Origin: Pseudoxanthomonas suwonensis | Lineage (GTDB): Bacteria > Pseudomonadota > Gammaproteobacteria > Xanthomonadales > Xanthomonadaceae | Length of the DNA: 64,000 nt | NCBI RefSeq assembly: GCF_000972865.1 | Contig: NZ_CP011144.1 | Coordinates: 496,001 to 560,000, forward strand | Reading direction: 5' to 3' | In this document: piece after piece, positions 1 through 11,640 of the stretch | How positions within the stretch are numbered: position 1 is the first letter of the stretch | How the letters are laid out: each line of letters begins with the position of its first letter | Position numbers and translations under genes: made by a program | The notes under the pieces: generated by a model | Seen by the model: only the letters and a program-made list of their open reading frames with translations | Told to the model about the DNA's origin: nothing | The model's database searches: none

Positions 1-603
1 CGGGCGCTCACCGGCCACCGGGGCGAAGCTTGCCACCGCGGCCGGCTGCGACGCGGCCTGCGCCTCGCCGAAGCCGATCTCCTCCTGGCCGGAGGTCAGG
101 GCGACGTAGACGTCAGCCAGGATCTGCGCGTCGAGCAGCGCACCATGCAGTTGCCGGTGCGAGTTGTCCACGCCCAGCCGCTTGCACAGCGCGTCCAGCG
201 AATTGCGCTGTCCCGGGAACCGCTCGCGCGCCAGTCGCAAGGTGTCGACCACGCTGGCCCGGTCGGCGATGCGCCCATAGCCGTCGCCCAGCCGCGACAG
301 TTCGTAGTCCAGGAAGCCCAGATCGAAGGCAGCGTTGTGGATGATCAGCTCGGCGCCGTCGATGTAGGCGAGGAACTCGTCGACCACGTCCTCGAACGGC
401 GGCTTGTCGGCGAGGAACTCCAGGGTCAGTCCGGTGACTTCCTGCGCGCCGGCCTCGAACTCGCAATCCGGTTTCAGGTAGCGGTGGAAGTTGCGCCCGC
501 TCGGGCGCCGCTCCAGCAGTTCAACGCAGCCGATCTCGACCACGCGGTTGCCCTTCTTCCATTCCAGGCCGGTGGTTTCGGTATCGAGGATGATCTGGCG
601 CAT
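1..603 (-). CDS. dnaQ: DNA polymerase III epsilon subunit (proofreading exonuclease), 3' end cut by window edge
   Basis: The 201 visible codons encode the 3'-5' proofreading exonuclease of the replicative polymerase. The DEDDh exonuclease motifs are readable: ILDTETTGLEW near the N-terminus (D7, E9), IIHNAAFDLGFLDYEL for motif II and HGALLDAQILADVY for motif III with its His and Asp. The ATG is 6 bases after the rnhA stop, so the two are probably co-transcribed, as in E. coli, where they are adjacent but divergent. The C-terminal part that binds the alpha subunit lies mostly outside the window; the last residues seen are Ala/Pro/Gln rich. Confidence 0.96.
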   Translation of the reverse strand, partial: MRQIILDTETTGLEWKKGNRVVEIGCVELLERRPSGRNFHRYLKPDCEFEAGAQEVTGLTLEFLADKPPFEDVVDEFLAYIDGAELIIHNAAFDLGFLDYELSRLGDGYGRIADRASVVDTLRLARERFPGQRNSLDALCKRLGVDNSHRQLHGALLDAQILADVYVALTSGQEEIGFGEAQAASQPAAVASFAPVAGERP

Positions 604-609
604 GCGCGG

Positions 610-1062
610 TCAGTTTACCGCGCTCGCGTCGCGTACCTGCTGGGCGGCGGCTCGCGCCAGCAGGTCCACACGCTCGTTGTCCGGATTGCCGGCATGGCCC
701 TTGACCCAGTGCCACTCCACCCGGTGGCGGGCGGCGGCCGCATGCAGCCGCTCCCACAGGTCGCGGTTCTTCACCGGATCGCCGCCGGCGGTCTTCCAGC
801 CGCGGCGCACCCAGCCCGGCATCCATTCGGTGATGCCCTGGCGCACGTACTGCGAATCGGTGTACAGCGCCACCACGCACGGCTCGCGCAGCGTCTCCAG
901 GGCCATGATCGCGGCGGTCAGTTCCATGCGGTTGTTGGTGCTGTCCGCCTCGCCGCCAGCCAGTTCGCGCTCGTGGGCGTTGTAGCGCAGCAGCGCGGCC
1001 CAGCCGCCGGGGCCGGGATTGCCCAGGCAGGCGCCGTCGGTGTGGATCTCGATCGTCTTCAT
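610..1062 (-). CDS. rnhA: Ribonuclease HI
   Basis: 150 residues, the usual length of bacterial RNase HI, which cleaves the RNA strand of RNA-DNA hybrids. The catalytic carboxylates are in place: D9 ([12 protein letters not shown]), E47 (NNRMELTA), D69 (YTDSQYV) and D133 (NERVDLLA), with the assisting H123 in [11 protein letters not shown]. The upstream frame stays open into the neighbouring methyltransferase, but [10 protein letters not shown] is the clear family start. It sits 20 bases after the methyltransferase gene and 6 bases before dnaQ. Confidence 0.97.
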   Translation of the reverse strand: MKTIEIHTDGACLGNPGPGGWAALLRYNAHERELAGGEADSTNNRMELTAAIMALETLREPCVVALYTDSQYVRQGITEWMPGWVRRGWKTAGGDPVKNRDLWERLHAAAARHRVEWHWVKGHAGNPDNERVDLLARAAAQQVRDASAVN

Positions 1063-1082
1063 CCGTTCCTTCTGGTTTCGTT

Positions 1083-1733
1083 CTATGCCGCCGGCGCCGC
1101 GCCGCGCCGCCAGGCCACCGGCGCCGGCGCCACCGGCGCCAGCCCCCGCTTCTCGGCGACGACGACGCGGCAGGCGCGCAGCGGTGCGGTCAGTGCGTCT
1201 TCCGCGTCGGCGCGTTCGAGCATGCGCCAGCGCGGGCCGATGAACCGCGGCACGTCGACCTGCAGGCCCTGCGCGCGCAGGCGCTGTTCCCAATACCCAC
1301 CGGCCGACGCGGGCAGGTCGCGCGGGCGACGCAACCGGTACGGGCTCCACGGGTTGACCAGGAACAGCCACAGGCGCCCACCGTCGATCAGCACGCGCAC
1401 GCACTCCTCCAGCAGGTCGCCGGCGTGGTCGCGCGCCGGATGCTGCAGCACCACGTCGCCCAGGCATTCGTTGGGCAGCGGCAGCGGCAGGCCGCAGCGC
1501 ACGGTCCCGGCGAAGCCGTCGCCGTTCTCCTGCAACAGCAGCCCGCGCGGCGGCGGCGTGTCCCAGTCCGGAGGCGATCCGGTGGGCGGCGCCAGCCACA
1601 GCCATGGGCGCGCCGGGCGGGACGCCATCCGCGCGGACAGCCACCGTCGCTCTTGCGCCAGCAGCCATCCCGCCTCCCGCCCGCTGAACCGGATCGAGGC
1701 GCCGGGTTGACGGCTGGACACGGCGGCGGGCAT
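1083..1733 (-). CDS. Class I SAM-dependent methyltransferase-like protein (YafS type)
   Basis: 216 residues. The second half matches the Methyltransf_11 fold: [20 protein letters not shown], then [30 protein letters not shown], the usual post-motif region of this family. The glycine-rich SAM loop (motif I) is not recognisable; the expected place reads [12 protein letters not shown]. The gene lies between gloB and rnhA, exactly where E. coli carries yafS, which supports orthology. Its start is only 12 bases from the divergent gloB start. Substrate unknown. Confidence 0.85.
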   Translation of the reverse strand: MPAAVSSRQPGASIRFSGREAGWLLAQERRWLSARMASRPARPWLWLAPPTGSPPDWDTPPPRGLLLQENGDGFAGTVRCGLPLPLPNECLGDVVLQHPARDHAGDLLEECVRVLIDGGRLWLFLVNPWSPYRLRRPRDLPASAGGYWEQRLRAQGLQVDVPRFIGPRWRMLERADAEDALTAPLRACRVVVAEKRGLAPVAPAPVAWRRGAAPAA

Positions 1734-1745
1734 GGTCGCGATTCT

Positions 1746-2507
1746 ATGCGACTGAGCGCTCTGCCCGCATTCGAGGACAACTACATCTGGGTCCTGCGGG
1801 ACGCGCGGCGCGCGCTGCTGGTGGATCCAGGCGACGCGTCGCCGGTGCTGGCCGCCGCCCGAGACGGCCTGGAGCCGGCCGCGATCCTCCTCACCCACCA
1901 CCACCCCGACCACTGCGCCGGCGTGCCCGCGCTGCTGGAACGCTGGCCCGGGTTGCCGGTGTACGCGCCGGACGACGCGCGGATCGAGCTGGCCAGCGAA
2001 CGGGTCGGCGACGGTACCCGCTTGCAGCTGCTCGGTTGGCAGGCGCAGGTGCTCGCCGTGCCGGGGCATACGCGCAGCCACGTGGCCTACGTGGTGGAAG
2101 GCCACCTGTTCTGCGGCGACACGCTGTTCAGCCTGGGCTGCGGGCGCCTGTTCGAGGGCACGCCGGCGCAGATGCTCGGCTCGCTGCAGCGACTGGCGGC
2201 GTTGCCCGGCGACACCCGGGTCTGCTGCGGCCATGAGTACACGCTCGCCAACGCCGGATTCGCCTGCGAGGTCGAACCCGGCAATCCGGCACTGGCGGCG
2301 CGCCGCGCCGAGGCAGTGCAACAACGCGCCTCGGGCGTGCCGACCCTGCCGACGACGCTGGACGACGAACGCGCTTGCAATCCATTCCTGCGCTGCGCGG
2401 TGCCGGCGGTGCGCGAAGCCGCCGCACGCCACCTCGGCCGCGCACCGGCCGACGAGGTTGAGACCTTCGCCGTCCTTCGCGGCTGGAAGGACGGCTTCCG
2501 CGCATGA
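1746..2507 (+). CDS. gloB: Hydroxyacylglutathione hydrolase (glyoxalase II)
   Basis: 253 residues of the metallo-beta-lactamase fold. It hydrolyses S-lactoylglutathione to lactate and glutathione, the second step of methylglyoxal detoxification. The binuclear metal motif is LTHHHPDHCAG; further ligands lie in PGHTRSHVAYV, FCGDTLFSLGCGRLFEG and CCGHEYT. No Shine-Dalgarno sequence precedes the ATG (only 12 bases separate it from the divergent gene), so the message may be leaderless. The stop overlaps the mltD start (ATGA). Confidence 0.96.
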   Translation: MRLSALPAFEDNYIWVLRDARRALLVDPGDASPVLAAARDGLEPAAILLTHHHPDHCAGVPALLERWPGLPVYAPDDARIELASERVGDGTRLQLLGWQAQVLAVPGHTRSHVAYVVEGHLFCGDTLFSLGCGRLFEGTPAQMLGSLQRLAALPGDTRVCCGHEYTLANAGFACEVEPGNPALAARRAEAVQQRASGVPTLPTTLDDERACNPFLRCAVPAVREAAARHLGRAPADEVETFAVLRGWKDGFRA

Positions 2508-3706
2508 GTCCGGATCGCGGCCTGGCCTTGTGCTGCGCACTGGCGGTGGCGGCCTTGGTACTACCGGGCTGCACCGGCGCGCCGTCGCGGCCGGTCGCGC
2601 CGGATGCCGGCACGCCGGTGAGCGCGCCCGAGGCCGCGGCAGCGGATATCCAGCCGGAGGAATCGTCCCCGCCGGCCGCGGCGCAGGGCGATCACATCGT
2701 CTTGCCTCCGCCCCCGTCCACCGCGACCGGCCTGTCCATCTACGACGCGTTCCGCGGTGGCCTGGCCGAGCCGCAGTGCGGCAACGCCCAGCCGCGCTGG
2801 CACAAGCATTTCGCGCACGCGCCGCGGCGCCTGGGCGATCCCGGTTCGGACACGCTGGCGCTGTTCGGGCATGTCGTGGAAACGCTGCGCGAAGCGCGGC
2901 TGCCGACCGAGTTCGCCCTGATCCCGTTCATCGAGAGCGGCTACGCGCCGGGTGCACGCAGCAAGGCCGGCCCGGCCGGGCTGTGGCAATTCATCGGCGT
3001 CACCGCGCGCCACCATGGATTGCGCATCGAGCCCGGCTACGACGCACGGCTGTCGCCCGCCGAGTCCACCCGCGCAGCCGTGCAGTACCTGAAGACGCTG
3101 TACGACCGGTTCGACGGCAACTGGCGGCTCACCGCCATGGCCTACAACGCGGGCGAATACCGCGTGCTGCAGGCGCTGCGGCACAGCGGCGGCGACGCGG
3201 CGGGCGTCGCGCCCGGCAGCATCAGGGGCCTGCCGCCGGTGACCTATGCCTATGTCGAGAAGCTGCATGCGCTGGCCTGCCTGATCGAAGAGGCCGGCGA
3301 GCAGCCGCAATGGCGCGCGGGCCTCGATCACCCGGTGCCGCGACTGCAGGCCCGGGCGCTGGAGGACGCGCGGTCGCTGGATGCGTGGGCGGCCAGGCAC
3401 GGCCAGGACCCGGCCACGCTGCGGCGCCTCAACCCTGCCCTGGCCGGACGCTGGCCCAGCCGCGACACGCCGTGGGCGCTGGTGCCGGAAACGGCAACGG
3501 CGTCCGGTGCCACGGCCGCCGCCACCGCCGCGGGTATGGCCGGCGCCGCAGCCGATCCGCAGGCCGCGACGCACACCGTGCGCAAGGGCGATTCGGCCTG
3601 GAGCATCGCGCGACGCTACGGCGTCAGTCCGCGCCACCTGCTCGAACTGAACGGATTGCGCGCCGACAGCGTGCTGCGTCCGGGAATGGTGCTGCGGGTG
3701 CAGTGA
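2504..3706 (+). CDS. mltD: Membrane-bound lytic murein transglycosylase D
   Basis: 400-residue lipoprotein that cleaves peptidoglycan glycan strands. Signal peptide with lipobox LPGC (C23), a Pro/Ala-rich linker, then the SLT domain with the catalytic Glu in ALIPFIESGY (E144), followed by GPAGLWQFIG and AYNAGEY. One LysM glycan-binding repeat forms the C-terminus (HTVRKGDSAWSIARRYG to LRPGMVLRVQ); E. coli MltD has two, so this copy is shorter. It is translationally coupled to gloB by a 4-base overlap. Confidence 0.94.
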   Translation: MSPDRGLALCCALAVAALVLPGCTGAPSRPVAPDAGTPVSAPEAAAADIQPEESSPPAAAQGDHIVLPPPPSTATGLSIYDAFRGGLAEPQCGNAQPRWHKHFAHAPRRLGDPGSDTLALFGHVVETLREARLPTEFALIPFIESGYAPGARSKAGPAGLWQFIGVTARHHGLRIEPGYDARLSPAESTRAAVQYLKTLYDRFDGNWRLTAMAYNAGEYRVLQALRHSGGDAAGVAPGSIRGLPPVTYAYVEKLHALACLIEEAGEQPQWRAGLDHPVPRLQARALEDARSLDAWAARHGQDPATLRRLNPALAGRWPSRDTPWALVPETATASGATAAATAAGMAGAAADPQAATHTVRKGDSAWSIARRYGVSPRHLLELNGLRADSVLRPGMVLRVQ

Positions 3707-3804
3707 CGCCGGAGCGGCCCACCGGGCACGCGGGCTTCCTGGTCACGCATGGGCGCTCGACCGCACCCGGCCGACGCACGCAGCGAAGCCGGGCCCAGGA
3801 AACA

Positions 3805-3839
3805 CGAAGGGCGTGGAAGCGATGCCTCCACGCCCTTCG
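3805..3839. terminator. Hairpin terminator between convergent mltD and ppiD
   Basis: Perfect 13-base stem (CGAAGGGCGTGGA / TCCACGCCCTTCG) with a 9-base loop, between the 3' ends of two converging genes. T-rich flanks on both sides are short, so it probably serves both directions. Confidence 0.75.
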
Positions 3840-3880
3840 CTTTCGTCTCCCGTGCACGCGGTGCGCGGGGAACGCACGGC

Positions 3881-5857
3881 TTACAGCTGGCTTTCCTCGA
3901 CCACCACCTGGAAGCCCTTGCGGAGCTCGCGGACGTAGGCCTCGGCTGCGGCGGCACCGTCGACCTGCTCGAACTGCCTGCGCACCATCTCGCGCTGCTC
4001 CGGCTGCAGTTCCTCCGGGTTGCCCGGATGCACACCGGTCACCGTGAACACCACGTAGCGACCGTCAGGCATCTCGAAGCGGCCCGCGGACGCCTGGCCC
4101 TCGGCAGGCGCGGGCGCGGCGAAGATCCCGCGGTTGGCCGCCGGCGACGGCACCGGCACGCCGCGCGGGAGGCCCGGCAGCGGCATCACATCGGCGTCGA
4201 CCGACGCGGCCACGACGGACAGCGCCTCGCCCGCGCGCAGGCGCTCGACCAGCGCATCGGCAGCGGCGGCGGCGGCCTTGCCGGTGCGGTCGGCGCGGAT
4301 CGCGGCGATCACCTGGTCGCGCACCTCGGCCAGCGGCCGAGGCTGCTCGGGCACATGCTCGATCACGCGGATCACGACACTGTGGTCCGGACCCAGCTCG
4401 ATCGGATCACTGGCCGTGCCGTCCTCGATCAGGACTTCGGAGAAGGCAGCCCGCTTCACGTCCGGCGAAGCGCCGATGCCGATCGTGTCCTGGCGGGTGA
4501 ACGGTCCCAGCGTCTGCACCTGCAGGCCGACCTGCTCAGCGGCCGGCGCCAGCGAGGACGGGTTCTGGTAGACCAGGTCGGTCAGGCGGCCGGTGAGCTC
4601 GCTGTAGGCACGCTCGCGGTCGACCTGGGCCTGTTCGCGCGCCAGGTCCTCGCGCACCTGCTCGAACTCGACCTGCGCGCCCTGCTTGAGCTCGCGCAGC
4701 TGCAGCACGTGGAAGCCGAAGTCGGTCTTCACCGGGCCGCGCACCTCGCCGGGCTGCATCGCGAACAGCGCCTCCTCGAACGGCCCCACCATCATGCCGC
4801 GCTCGACCCAGCCCAGCTCGCCGCCATCGTCGCGCGAACCCGGATCTTCCGAATGGGCACGGGCCAGCGCGGCGAAATCGGCGCCGGACGCGGCGGCCTC
4901 GTCGGCCAGGCGCCGGGCCTTGTCTTCGGCCGCCTTGAGCGTGGCCGCATCGGCATCGGGTTCGACCCGGATCAGGATGTGCGAGGCCAGTCGCTGCTCG
5001 GGCTCGACGAAGCGCGCCCTCTCTTCCTCGTAGCGCTTGCGCAGCGCGGCTTCGTCGGCCGGCGCGGCCACCTGCAGCCGGTTGCCGTCGACTTCCACGT
5101 ATTCGATGGTGACCGCCTCCGGACGGGTGAAGTCGCCGGGATGCGCGTCGTACCAGGCCTGGATCTCGTCGTCGCCGACCGCCGCATCGTCCTCGACGGC
5201 CGCCGGCAGCAGCGCCAGCTCGACGTCGCGCTTCTCGCCGGACAGGCGCAGGATGCGGTCGAACTCGGCGTCGGTCACGAATGCCGAGGTGCCCACGGCC
5301 AGCGGCACCAGCGACTGCTGGAGCGATTCGCGCACCAGCTGCTCGAACTGCATCGGCGTGCGCGCCGGCACCTGCGAGGCCAGCGCCAGCTGATAGGTGT
5401 TCGCGTCGAACCTGCCGTCGACCTGGAACGCCGGGATCGTGGCGATGTACTCGCGCACCGCCGCGTCGCCGACCACCACGCCGGCACGCTCGGCGGCCAG
5501 CTGCAGGATCGTCTCGTCGATCAGCTGGTCCAGCACCTTGCGTTTGTTCTCCACCGTCTCGAACGCGCGCGGGTCGAAGTCGTCGCCCTGCTCCTGGCGC
5601 TGGCGCATGCGCTCCTGTTCGAAGCGCTGGCGGAATTCGTTCACGCCGACCTCGCGGTGCTCCCACAGCATCGACGCCGGCCACCACTTCGGTGCGCCTT
5701 CCCACCACGTCGGCGGCGCCTTGACCTGGGCCACGTTGTTGGCACCCATGCCGCCGAGATAACTCTGGTCGACGACGAAGAGGAACGGGATCATCAACAG
5801 GCCGATGATGATCGTGGCCACCCAGCCCGATGACCTGTCGCGGAGTTTCTGCAGCAT
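3881..5857 (-). CDS. ppiD: Peptidyl-prolyl cis-trans isomerase D, membrane-anchored periplasmic chaperone
   Basis: 658 residues. A short cytoplasmic start (MLQKLRDRSSGW), one transmembrane anchor (about residues 13-31), a SurA-like N-terminal chaperone region, and a central parvulin domain around residues 270-370 (ASHILIRVEP ... DDGGELGWVERGMM ... FGFHVLQL). It helps outer-membrane and secreted proteins fold at the exit of the Sec translocon. The domain order and length match the PpiD/SurA_N_3 family. It lies downstream of the lon-hupB block, as in other xanthomonads. Confidence 0.94.
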   Translation of the reverse strand: MLQKLRDRSSGWVATIIIGLLMIPFLFVVDQSYLGGMGANNVAQVKAPPTWWEGAPKWWPASMLWEHREVGVNEFRQRFEQERMRQRQEQGDDFDPRAFETVENKRKVLDQLIDETILQLAAERAGVVVGDAAVREYIATIPAFQVDGRFDANTYQLALASQVPARTPMQFEQLVRESLQQSLVPLAVGTSAFVTDAEFDRILRLSGEKRDVELALLPAAVEDDAAVGDDEIQAWYDAHPGDFTRPEAVTIEYVEVDGNRLQVAAPADEAALRKRYEEERARFVEPEQRLASHILIRVEPDADAATLKAAEDKARRLADEAAASGADFAALARAHSEDPGSRDDGGELGWVERGMMVGPFEEALFAMQPGEVRGPVKTDFGFHVLQLRELKQGAQVEFEQVREDLAREQAQVDRERAYSELTGRLTDLVYQNPSSLAPAAEQVGLQVQTLGPFTRQDTIGIGASPDVKRAAFSEVLIEDGTASDPIELGPDHSVVIRVIEHVPEQPRPLAEVRDQVIAAIRADRTGKAAAAAADALVERLRAGEALSVVAASVDADVMPLPGLPRGVPVPSPAANRGIFAAPAPAEGQASAGRFEMPDGRYVVFTVTGVHPGNPEELQPEQREMVRRQFEQVDGAAAAEAYVRELRKGFQVVVEESQL

Positions 5858-6012
5858 TGTTGCCAGTCCAGTCGATAAACGGCGGAAGAATTAAGCGGGG
5901 CAGTTTAACCTGTCGCGGGCGACCCTGGCGCCGCCGGGGAACCCGGGCCGGGCGGCCGTTGGTCCGCTCATGGCAGCGCGCGGCGGAGCCATCGCGCGCC
6001 CGGATCCGGAAA

Positions 6013-6044
6013 AGAGAAAGGCCCCTGGTTTCCCAAGGGCCTTT
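6013..6044 (-). terminator. Intrinsic terminator after tRNA-Asp
   Basis: Read on the minus strand: AAAGGCCC paired with GGGCCTTT, an interrupted inner TGG/CCA pair, then CTCTTTT. It begins 9 bases after the CCA end of tRNA-Asp. Confidence 0.8.
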
Positions 6045-6052
6045 CCGGATTG

Positions 6053-6129
6053 TGGCGGAGTGGACGGGACTCGAACCCGCGACCTCCGGCGTGACAGGCC
6101 AGCATTCTAACCGACTGAACTACCACTCC
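6053..6129 (-). tRNA. tRNA-Asp (GTC)
   Basis: 77 bases with encoded CCA. Cloverleaf by eye: acceptor GGAGTGG/CCACTCC, T-loop GGTTCGAGTC, anticodon stem-loop GGCCTGTCACGCC with anticodon GTC. Very close to E. coli tRNA-Asp. Confidence 0.97.
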
Positions 6130-6210
6130 GCGTCGAGACAGCTATTGTACGCCGGTTTCCCGCATATGCGCTAGACCACCGTACAAATTTTCCTGCGCCG
6201 CACCAAAAGC

Positions 6211-6285
6211 TGGTGGGTGCTGAGGGTTTCGAACCCCCGACCCTCGCCTTGTAAGGGCGACGCTCTACCGCTGAGCTAAGCACCC
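6211..6285 (-). tRNA. tRNA-Val (TAC)
   Basis: 75 bases with encoded CCA. Acceptor GGGTGCT/AGCACCC, anticodon arm GCCCTTACAAGGC (anticodon TAC), T-loop GGTTCGAAAC. It lies 34 bases downstream of hupB and 81 upstream of tRNA-Asp in the same direction, so it may be read through from hupB. Confidence 0.97.
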
Positions 6286-6319
6286 GGGTGCATGCACCCT
6301 GCCCTTGGCGGCGGGCCGA

Positions 6320-6592
6320 TTAGTTTACCGCGTCCTTCAGGGCCTTGCCAGCCTTGAACGCCGGGTTCTTCGAAGCCTTGATCTTGATGGTCTCGCCGGT
6401 CTTCGGGTTGCGGCCGGTGCGGGCGGCGCGCTTGCGCACCTGGAAGGTACCGAAGCCCACCAGCGTCACCGCGTCGCCCTTCTTCAGCGCCTTGGTGATG
6501 CTGTTGATGACCGCGTCCACCGCGCGGGCGGCCTCGGCCTTGGTGACTTCGGCTTCGCCGGAGACGGCGTCGATCAGATCGGTTTTGTTCAT
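6320..6592 (-). CDS. hupB: DNA-binding protein HU-beta
   Basis: 90 residues, the standard HU length; a dimeric nucleoid protein that bends DNA. Starts [11 protein letters not shown] and carries the family signature [21 protein letters not shown], including the beta-arm Pro (RNPKTG), then [14 protein letters not shown]. It follows lon on the same strand, as in E. coli. Confidence 0.98.
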   Translation of the reverse strand: MNKTDLIDAVSGEAEVTKAEAARAVDAVINSITKALKKGDAVTLVGFGTFQVRKRAARTGRNPKTGETIKIKASKNPAFKAGKALKDAVN

Positions 6593-6707
6593 TCTTCTTT
6601 GCTCCCTGTGCGGCCGCGCCGCGAGATGAGTGACCGGGCCCGCGCCGTGTCGGGCGTGCCCGATGGTCCTGTGCCGCCACGCGACCTGGCCGCTGGCGGG
6701 TGCGCCC

Positions 6708-6737
6708 GTTATACAGGGCGCCGCCCCCCTGCCGCAA
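6708..6737 (-). promoter_or_regulatory. Probable sigma-70 promoter of hupB
   Basis: On the minus strand TTGCGG, an 18-base spacer and TATAAC, about 115 bases upstream of the hupB ATG and downstream of the lon stop. Assigned by eye from hexamer match and spacing; the spacer is very GC-rich. Confidence 0.55.
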
Positions 6738-6809
6738 GCCGAAAATGCAGCAATGGCGCGGGTTTCTGCCGCCCGCGCCATCGCCTGCCGGTGCCTGTTC
6801 GCGGTCGCG

Positions 6810-9278
<2,469 letters not shown>

Positions 9279-9326
9279 GAAGGCTCCGGGGGACGTGGGA
9301 TGACGGCTGGCGCCGTCCTGGCCCCG

Positions 9327-9355
9327 TTATGGGGGCAAGCCGGGAGCGTTGCAAG
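9327..9355 (-). promoter_or_regulatory. Heat-shock (RpoH/sigma-32) promoter of lon
   Basis: On the minus strand CTTGCAA, a 14-base spacer and CCCCATAA, close to the known sigma-32 consensus (CTTGAAA, 11-16 bases, CCCCATNT). It lies about 50 bases upstream of the lon start codon, and Lon is a classic heat-shock protein. Confidence 0.75.
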
Positions 9356-9394
9356 AAGGGTCCGGAATATCCTTACGGATCAGCCAGATGCGGA

Positions 9395-9420
9395 AAGCCC
9401 CGGACGGGGCCGGGGCTTCT
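9395..9420 (-). terminator. Hairpin after clpX
   Basis: 8-base stem AAGCCCCG/CGGGGCTT with an 8-base loop, followed on the minus strand by CTTTCC. It lies between the clpX stop and the lon promoter, so it should separate clpPX transcripts from lon. Confidence 0.6.
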
Positions 9421-9459
9421 TCAACTTCCTGAATGCAAGTCCGGTGCGGACGCGCCGGC

Positions 9460-10749
9460 TCACTCCGCCGAGGCCACCTTCGGCGGGGCCGCCGGCGGGG
9501 TCTGGTAGATCAGGTACGGCTCGGTCTTGTGCTCGATCACCGACTCGTCCACCACCACCTTGCCGACGTTCTCCTGCGACGGCAGGTCGTACATGGTGTC
9601 CAGCAGCACCGACTCGACGATGGTGCGCAGGCCGCGCGCGCCGGTCTTGCGCTTGAGCGCCTTGCGCGCGATCGCCGCCAGCGCGTCGGGGCGGAACTCC
9701 AGCTCCACGCCCTCCATCTCGAACAGCTTCTTGAACTGCTTGGTGATGGCGTTCTTCGGCTCGGTCAGGATCTTGACCAGGGCGGCCTCGTCCAGTTCCT
9801 CCAGGGTCGCCACTACCGGCAGGCGGCCGACGAACTCGGGGATCAGGCCGAACTTGATCAGGTCCTCCGGCTCGACCTCGGCCAGCAGCTTGCCGGTGTC
9901 GGCCTTGCGCGCCTGGCTCTTCACCTTGGCGCCGAAACCAATGCCGCCGGCGTCGCTGCTGCGCTGCTGGATGATCTTGTCCAGCCCGGCGAACGCGCCG
10001 CCGACCACGAACAGGATGTTTTTGGTGTCCACCTGCAGGAATTCCTGCTGCGGGTGCTTGCGCCCGCCCTGCGGCGGCACGCTGGCCACGGTGCCCTCGA
10101 TCAGCTTGAGCAGCGCCTGCTGCACGCCCTCGCCGGACACGTCGCGGGTGATCGACGGGTTCTCGCTCTTGCGCGAGATCTTGTCGATCTCGTCGATGTA
10201 GACGATGCCCTGCTGCGCCTTGTCGACGTCGTAGTCGCACTTCTGCAGCAGCTTCTGGATGATGTTCTCCACGTCCTCGCCGACGTAGCCGGCCTCGGTC
10301 AGCGTGGTCGCATCGGCGATCGTGAACGGCACGTTGAGCAGCCGTGCCAGGGTCTCGGCCAGCAGGGTCTTGCCCGATCCGGTCGGGCCGACCAGCAGGA
10401 TGTTGGACTTGGCCAGCTCCACGTCCTCGTTGCGCTGGCGGCTCTCGATCCGCTTGTAGTGGTTGTACACCGCCACCGCGAGGGTCTTCTTCGCCCGCTG
10501 CTGGCCGATCACGTACTGGTCCAGGACCTCGAGGATCTCGCGCGGCTTGGGCAGCGAGCTGCGCGCGGACTGGGCCTTCTCCTCCAGCTCTTCACGGATG
10601 ATGTCGTTGCAGAGCTCCACGCATTCATCGCAGATGAACACGCTCGGGCCGGCGATCAGCTTGCGTACCTCGTGCTGGCTCTTTCCGCAGAACGAGCAGT
10701 ACAGGATCTTGTTGCTGTCGCCGGAACGGCCTTGGCGGTCTTCGCTCAT
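9460..10749 (-). CDS. clpX: ClpX, ATPase and specificity subunit of the ClpXP protease
   Basis: 429 residues. N-terminal C4 zinc-binding domain ([12 protein letters not shown] ... [10 protein letters not shown]), AAA+ module with Walker [12 protein letters not shown] and Walker [11 protein letters not shown], sensor region and the GFGAKV loop area. It unfolds tagged proteins and feeds them to ClpP, whose gene lies directly upstream. The frame is open further upstream, but [14 protein letters not shown] places the zinc domain at the usual distance. Confidence 0.98.
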   Translation of the reverse strand: MSEDRQGRSGDSNKILYCSFCGKSQHEVRKLIAGPSVFICDECVELCNDIIREELEEKAQSARSSLPKPREILEVLDQYVIGQQRAKKTLAVAVYNHYKRIESRQRNEDVELAKSNILLVGPTGSGKTLLAETLARLLNVPFTIADATTLTEAGYVGEDVENIIQKLLQKCDYDVDKAQQGIVYIDEIDKISRKSENPSITRDVSGEGVQQALLKLIEGTVASVPPQGGRKHPQQEFLQVDTKNILFVVGGAFAGLDKIIQQRSSDAGGIGFGAKVKSQARKADTGKLLAEVEPEDLIKFGLIPEFVGRLPVVATLEELDEAALVKILTEPKNAITKQFKKLFEMEGVELEFRPDALAAIARKALKRKTGARGLRTIVESVLLDTMYDLPSQENVGKVVVDESVIEHKTEPYLIYQTPPAAPPKVASAE

Positions 10750-10797
10750 GCTTGGTTCTATCCAGTGTTGCAGCCCGCTGGGGCGGACTTCGGGGCG

Positions 10798-10803
10798 AGA
10801 ATA
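10798..10803 (-). promoter_or_regulatory. Possible -10 element of a clpX-specific promoter
   Basis: TATTCT on the minus strand, about 50 bases before the clpX ATG. The -35 partner 17 bases away (CTGGCG) is weak, so a separate clpX promoter is only a suggestion. Confidence 0.35.
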
Positions 10804-10849
10804 GCACAGGGCCGGAATCGCGCCAGAAGCGCGCCGGACCGGGCTTTCA

Positions 10850-10865
10850 GGGGCTTGCAAGCCCC
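10850..10865. repeat. 16-base perfect palindrome between clpP and clpX
   Basis: GGGGCTTGCAAGCCCC reads the same on both strands. It sits in the 164-base gap between clpP and clpX. It could act as a weak hairpin attenuating read-through or as a protein-binding site; no T-run follows it. Confidence 0.5.
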
Positions 10866-10913
10866 GTACCGGACCGGTTTCACGGGCCGTACGGGGGCTG
10901 TCGCGGGCTGGGT

Positions 10914-11543
10914 TCAGCCGGCCTGGATCGACTCGTCCGAACGGCGCTCCAGCACCTCGTCGACCAGGCCGTAGACCCTGGCCTCGGCCGCGCTCTTGAA
11001 ATTGTCGCGCTCGGTGTCGCGGGCGATGGTCTCGATGCTCTGGCCGGTGTGCTGGGCCAGGATCTCGTTCAGCCGGGCACGCATGCTCAGGATCTCGCGC
11101 GCGTGGATGTCGATGTCGGTAGCCTGGCCCTGGAAGCCGCCCAGCGGCTGGTGGATCATCACCCGCGAGTTGGGCAGTGCATAGCGCTTGCCGGCTGCGC
11201 CGGCCGCCAGCAGCACCGCGCCCATGCTCGCCGCCTGGCCGACGCAGATCGTGCTCACATCCGGCTTGATGTACTGCATGGTGTCGTAGATCGCCATGCC
11301 GGCCGTGACCAGGCCGCCGGGCGAGTTGATGTACAGGCTGATGTCCTTCTCGGGGTTCTCGGCCTCGAGGAACAGCATCTGGGCGATGATCACGTTGGCG
11401 ACGTGGTCCTCGACCGGGCCGACCAGGAAGATCACCCGCTCCTTCAGCAGGCGCGAGTAGATGTCGTACGCGCGCTCGCCGCGGCTGGTCTGCTCGACCA
11501 CCATCGGGACCAGGTTCAGGGCTTTGGTCGGAATCATGCTCAT
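10914..11543 (-). CDS. clpP: ClpP, proteolytic subunit of Clp protease
   Basis: 209 residues. Serine protease ring subunit with the catalytic Ser in [10 protein letters not shown], His in [10 protein letters not shown] and Asp in the ARDTERDNF region. The N-terminal pore segment [21 protein letters not shown] is present. Start chosen at MSMIPTKA; an internal ATG two codons later is equally placed for the GGAG sequence upstream. It lies between tig and clpX, the classic order. Confidence 0.97.
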   Translation of the reverse strand: MSMIPTKALNLVPMVVEQTSRGERAYDIYSRLLKERVIFLVGPVEDHVANVIIAQMLFLEAENPEKDISLYINSPGGLVTAGMAIYDTMQYIKPDVSTICVGQAASMGAVLLAAGAAGKRYALPNSRVMIHQPLGGFQGQATDIDIHAREILSMRARLNEILAQHTGQSIETIARDTERDNFKSAAEARVYGLVDEVLERRSDESIQAG

Positions 11544-11640
11544 CGGTGCGTGCGCTCCAGGGAAGGGGTCGGCATCCGCCGGGGACGGATGCGCGGGACC
11601 AGCATAGCGGGGGCGGCGATCAGGCCGCACCCGCCCGCCG

